A program made the position numbers and the translations under genes. The notes below the pieces were generated by a model. That model searched no databases. It was not told the origin of the DNA and saw nothing but the letters and a program-made list of their open reading frames with translations. DNA of 16,609 nucleotides from an uncultured Methanobrevibacter sp. (GTDB lineage: Archaea; Methanobacteriota; Methanobacteria; Methanobacteriales; Methanobacteriaceae): the NCBI GenBank assembly GCA_900319985.1, contig ONQL01000036.1, positions 1 through 16,609 on the forward strand, given 5' to 3'. Shown one piece after another: positions 14,401 to 16,609 of the stretch; within the stretch, counting starts at the first letter, position 1, and each line of letters begins with the position of its first letter.

Positions 14401-16609
14401 CTAATGGTACTTGGATAGGTAATGTTAATCCTGTAAAGGTAACAGTAGTAAATGCAACTGGTGCTTTAGGTACCGGTAAGGTCACATTCAAAATTGGCGG
14501 TACTGAATTCACTGTTGATTTAGTTGACGGTCAAGCTAATTATGATATATCTCCTAATTTACTTGTTGCTGGTGAAAATGAAATAGTTGTTGATTATATT
14601 AGTAATGATACTGCTTACAGGAGTTCTTCAGCTTCTGCTAAGTTCCAGGTTATTGATGGTGTTGTAACTCAAGACAATTACTTTGTTTACTTCAACCAAG
14701 CAGATAACGGTAAGTTATTTGATTTTGTTCCTGAAGGAGCTACTTTAGACTTCCAAGGTGCAATCATCAACCCTAATCAGGAAATTACTGTTCAAATTAA
14801 TATTAACAAACCTGTAAACATTATTTCATCTACTAAAGATGCTTATGTTGACTTAAACACTACTGCAGGTAGTTTATTAGGTGACAGTCCAGGTAACAGT
14901 TTCGCTGTAACTCGCGGAGGTTCCGGATCCAATATATCTGGAATTTACTTCCATAACACTCAATTATGGATTTCAAACACTAACAATGTTGTTTTAGACA
15001 ATATCAGCGTAGTGGTTGAAGATCAAAGAGTCGGTTCCGGTGTCGGTGCTACATCAATTAGGGACAATTCATCTAATGTTGTTCTTAAAAACAGCTACTT
15101 GTACACTAGAAACAATGGTGGATCCACTACATTCACAATGTCATGGGCTACTAACTGTACTATTGATAACTGTACTATAAAAGCTGAAGGAAATGTTGGT
15201 AACTTAGTTTACTTAAATATCTTTAATATTGTTGGTGCTCCTAGTGGTGTGCCTTTAAACAACTACAATACTATTTCAAATAACAGAATTTACGGTAAGG
15301 AAGGTTCAGGTATTTCCGTTGGTCTTATGATAGAAGGTACTAATAACTTGATTGTTAACAATACTTTATACAAATCTTCAATAAGTGCTTCATTTGGTGG
15401 TGTAAATCCTGCTAACAACACTTATGTTGAAAATGTCCTGACTGAAGGTGGAAGTTTAACTGCAGTTGCCAACTCTATTGTTTATGATAACAATGTAACC
15501 GGTTCTCTTACTGCTGGTTCAAACTCAGAAGTATATGATAACATTGTTGGAAAATCCATGACCGTAACCGCAGGTGCTACTGCTTATAATAATACTATTG
15601 CAACTTCAGTATCTGTTGCTGCTGGTTCTATTGCTCATAATAATGCTGTTGGAACATCAATGTCTGTTGCTGCTGGTGCTACTGCTTATGAAAATGATAT
15701 TGGAACTTCAATGACTGTTGCTAAAGATGCTATTGTCTTTAATAATACTATTGGTACTACTGTAGCTATAAATGGTGCTAATGCAATTGTTTCAAACAAT
15801 AATATTGGCGGTACAGTCACCATTGCAAAAGCTGCAACCAACACCACTTTATTTGACAATGATATTAATGCTACTGTAACTGTCAACTCTAATGATAACA
15901 GTATTGAATCAAATAACATTATTGTTGCTGGTGATTATGCAATTGATTTAAAAACATCCACTGGTAACAATGTAACTGATAATGAATTAATTGCTAAATT
16001 ATATAAAGGTGATGCTGCAGTTAAATACTCTGGTGAAAATACTGTAAAAGATAATACTCCTGCTGTGGCTATTGCTGTAGCTGCTGATGATGTTTTAGTT
16101 GGTTCCAATGCTACTGTTGTTGTGAATGTTGTTAATGGTGCTGGTAATGTAACTATTAAAGTTAACAATAAAGAGTACATTGTTAAATTGGATGAAAACG
16201 GTACTGCTACTCAGGTAATTGCTGCTGAAGACTTAGTCGTTGGTGCAAACAATGTTACTGCAACCTATGAAAGTGCTGAATTCTTACCTGTAACTGATGC
16301 TACTGTTTTCGGTGTTCTTGATGGTGTAATTACTAATGCTACTTATGGATTATACTTTGATGAGGATGGTAATTTAGCATCTGCTGTTCCTGATGGTGCT
16401 ACTTTGGACTTCCAAGGATTGTTCTTAGGCAAATTCCCTGTATACATTGATAAAAATGTAAATGTGATTTCATCTACTGGTGATGCTTTATTCGATTGTG
16501 GTGATAAATATACTTCAAATAAGGTAAATTCATTCAATATTGTTGCTGGTGGAGATAACACTAATATAACTGGATTAAAATTCATTAACTACTGTTTATA
16601 CATTACAGG
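11403..16609 (+). CDS. Giant adhesin-like surface protein built of repeated beta-helix and Ig modules, 3' end outside the window
   Basis: An ATG at 11403 opens 1735 codons without a stop up to the right edge. The signal peptide (about 1-27) reads MKINNKFMVGAILVLVLFLC then INASTAA. An acidic linker (about 28-107) follows. The body alternates modules: beta-helix A (about 108-550), beta-helix B (about 555-991), Ig domain (about 992-1080), beta-helix C (about 1090-1348), nine 17-residue repeats (1349-1507), closing segment, Ig domain (about 1554-1636), and the start of module D (from about 1643), cut by the window edge. Both Ig domains end in 'DGV(V/I)T' just before the next header. Helices A and B are paralogous to the helix of the preceding gene. 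A lysine-rich tail would be expected downstream but is not visible. It is probably a cell-surface adhesin with unknown ligand. AAC codons are more frequent after about 14650 than near the start of the gene. Confidence 0.88.
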   Translation, partial: MKINNKFMVGAILVLVLFLCINASTAAEPLTDNSGTSDVSNYALSVSEDTYGVDTNGNGDAGIISVAASDATGGETIAIENDEHNDSVKFTKSAEVLGEGNELGNVVTNGTFHSYFDDDGILKDSVKFDKLIFNGTFSKVSDYIILNRNIAIVGDNAVLNNIGFVIDSADVELDGLTLIAEGSLGDLINVAQSNIKLTNLNITYVVDDEMANAISVKGKNTISNVNITNNQIYFESHVSTDEELTTAINLEDVEDVTVDGNKITASLPALTAETYDINYYMMGLCYVNPVRIYEGASVKFTKNDLDVIVNSFDASFPTIQALYIVGSDDVLIKDNTVTMRDNKTPSGTAIYLYAVECGYSTGISFIENDFDILTTGGKSGSGSAYALQIVTSDIEVIGNNISCDSNGPNLGVYSPSQFGPAKDLLITDNFFNVTGLATGTSSYALISAIEVQSGYAKIYNNTIYSMNKDGANDRYPVSAISAVQYSSTITFDIKDNDVYTNGKYAVDIRYKVNGANVTGNFLSANLLKGDEAAYIRSGNDIVIEDNYPTVAVVTNETFFKYFDDSGVLIDNRNYYGLTFEGPFSDLVDTIVINKPFKVYGNNTVLNNIAVKIEADDVELSGLNITADKEFVDNYGAAIYATGSNIKIDDVVVNYTAPNEVEAIGIYANAADNFALSSSRIMFASIKPGSKHHHGLEVRDSNNVLMINNEINATLPAVPVSWSGSGIDTDLVLAVGIQGGENITFISNDVNVNTNGGIGDYPTVDAVMIYGGNNVSVILNKISHIDTTTSDTSRFYYALDLYSLNATVEDNTIFVNTTAGADGAGTAYPIQLTGPFTVIIKNNNLTSISKGSNSGIYASNWNGPSTLIVEDNNIDVTGYASNGQYSLVSGIEAEIDVLKAYNNTINVDNVADYNDTNQVYGISMVSQYVKGNPSADINNNIINVDGKYAVYYLKAINTDVTYNSLYAHELAGDDAAVIDDGENNTIENNQPPYHFDIIIETNGTWIGNVNPVKVTVVNATGALGTGKVTFKIGGTEFTVDLVDGQANYDISPNLLVAGENEIVVDYISNDTAYRSSSASAKFQVIDGVVTQDNYFVYFNQADNGKLFDFVPEGATLDFQGAIINPNQEITVQININKPVNIISSTKDAYVDLNTTAGSLLGDSPGNSFAVTRGGSGSNISGIYFHNTQLWISNTNNVVLDNISVVVEDQRVGSGVGATSIRDNSSNVVLKNSYLYTRNNGGSTTFTMSWATNCTIDNCTIKAEGNVGNLVYLNIFNIVGAPSGVPLNNYNTISNNRIYGKEGSGISVGLMIEGTNNLIVNNTLYKSSISASFGGVNPANNTYVENVLTEGGSLTAVANSIVYDNNVTGSLTAGSNSEVYDNIVGKSMTVTAGATAYNNTIATSVSVAAGSIAHNNAVGTSMSVAAGATAYENDIGTSMTVAKDAIVFNNTIGTTVAINGANAIVSNNNIGGTVTIAKAATNTTLFDNDINATVTVNSNDNSIESNNIIVAGDYAIDLKTSTGNNVTDNELIAKLYKGDAAVKYSGENTVKDNTPAVAIAVAADDVLVGSNATVVVNVVNGAGNVTIKVNNKEYIVKLDENGTATQVIAAEDLVVGANNVTATYESAEFLPVTDATVFGVLDGVITNATYGLYFDEDGNLASAVPDGATLDFQGLFLGKFPVYIDKNVNVISSTGDALFDCGDKYTSNKVNSFNIVAGGDNTNITGLKFINYCLYIT
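11723..13050 (+). repeat. ~430-residue beta-helix module A of the third adhesin
   Basis: The header is FHSYFDDDGILKDSVKFDKL. Landmarks are ESHV, YYMMG, FPTIQALYIVG, GPNLGVY, FNVTG and YNNTIY, closing with KYAV, then LKGDEA and EDNYP. Order and spacing match the module in the second adhesin. It runs directly into module B with no Ig domain between them. Confidence 0.75.
13066..14376 (+). repeat. ~430-residue beta-helix module B of the third adhesin
   Basis: The header is FFKYFDDSGVLIDNRNYYGL, followed by YGNNTVLNNIAV, YPTVDAVMIYGG, SNSGIYASNWNGP, IDVTGY and YNNTINVDN, closing with KYAV, then LYAHELAGDDAA and ENNQP. The closing LYAHEL.GDD is closest to that of the second adhesin, whereas the header is closer to module A. 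This suggests mosaic ancestry. Confidence 0.75.
14377..14667 (+). other. Ig-like domain plus DGV linker between modules B and C
   Basis: The domain begins HFDIIIETNGTWIGNVNPVK and passes through GKVTFKIGGTEFTVDLVDGQ and ENEIVVDYISNDTAYRSS. It ends KFQVIDGVVTQDN. The final DGVVT linker recurs as DGVITNA after the second Ig domain of this protein. Confidence 0.65.
14668..15446 (+). other. Beta-helix module C of the third adhesin
   Basis: The header is YFVYFNQADNGKLFDFVPEG, then ATLDFQG, NKPVNIISSTKDAYVDL and rungs such as VVLDNISVVVED, VVLKNSYLYTRN, CTIDNCTIKAEGN and NTISNNRIYG. The header matches module D at the right edge much better than A or B, so C and D are a second module type. The tandem 51-bp repeats follow directly. 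Confidence 0.65.
15447..15923 (+). repeat. Nine tandem 51-bp coding repeats (17-residue rungs) in the third adhesin
   Basis: Units start at 15447, 15501, 15552, 15603, 15654, 15705, 15756, 15810 and 15870. Five are exactly 17 residues and four are 18 or 20. The consensus is about TS(M/V)(T/S)VAAGA(T/I)AY(N/E)N.IG. Adjacent units share exact DNA, for example TCTGTTGCTGCTGGT at 15612 and 15663, exactly 51 bases apart. Each unit has a hydrophobic strand, a small-residue turn, an aromatic and an Asn pair, as expected of a very regular beta-solenoid. The frame is kept throughout. Confidence 0.85.
16058..16330 (+). other. Second Ig-like domain plus DGV linker of the third adhesin
   Basis: It has AVAADDVLVGSNATVVVNVV, GNVTIKVNNKEYIVKLDENG and NNVTATYESAEFLPVTD, then FGVLDGVITNATYG. 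The order Ig, DGV linker, header repeats that at 14377-14700, showing that the whole unit was duplicated. Confidence 0.65.
16331..16609 (+). repeat. Start of beta-helix module D, cut by the window edge
   Basis: TYGLYFDEDGNLASAVPDGA, then TLDFQG, DKNVNVISSTGDALFD and NSFNIVAGGDNTNITGLKF parallel the opening of module C (ATLDFQG, NKPVNIISSTKDAYVD, NSFAVTRGGSGSNISGIYF). The two are clearly a duplicated pair. Confidence 0.7.

Noticed and set aside
15447..15923. CRISPR-like regular repeats
   Set aside because: The 51-bp units are contiguous, in frame, imperfect and without unique spacers. They are coding repeats.

Overview
The window is AT-rich DNA whose codon use, promoters (BRE plus TATA box), GGTGA-type ribosome binding sites and protein families point to a methanogenic archaeon of the Methanobacteriales. 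It is most like Methanobrevibacter (or the related Methanosphaera), the gut and rumen methanogens known for large sets of adhesin-like surface proteins. The species cannot be told from the sequence alone.

Layout: (1) At the left edge, the 5' part of a minus-strand gene encodes a small Uri-type GIY-YIG (DUF123) nuclease-family protein. (2) Next comes a 304-bp divergent intergenic region with a clear archaeal promoter for the first adhesin gene. A perfect 8-bp-arm inverted repeat lies directly over its TATA box. (3) Three very large plus-strand genes follow head to tail: 486-6641 (2051 aa), 6787-11175 (1462 aa) and 11403 to beyond the right edge (at least 1735 aa, no stop reached). The gaps between them hold hairpin plus T-tract terminators and new promoters, so each gene looks like its own transcription unit.

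All three large genes encode secreted, Asn/Thr-rich surface proteins. Each begins with a signal peptide, followed by right-handed parallel beta-helix modules (likely the ligand-binding part) and Ig-like sandwich domains (likely a stalk). The two complete proteins end in the same ~200-residue block, whose last 92-94 residues are extremely lysine-rich. They have no C-terminal membrane helix or sortase signal, so this basic tail is the best candidate for holding them on the negatively charged pseudomurein wall. The first protein also carries a PQQ-type beta-propeller spliced between Ig domains.

The most notable structure is modular shuffling. One ~430-residue beta-helix module occurs once in the second gene and twice in the third. 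A recurrent header ('YFD..G.L') and a recurrent closing motif mark module edges. The third gene contains nine tandem 17-residue (51-bp) coding repeats. Together this looks like a surface-protein locus diversifying by domain duplication and recombination. No RNA genes, CRISPR arrays, insertion sequences or phage genes were seen.
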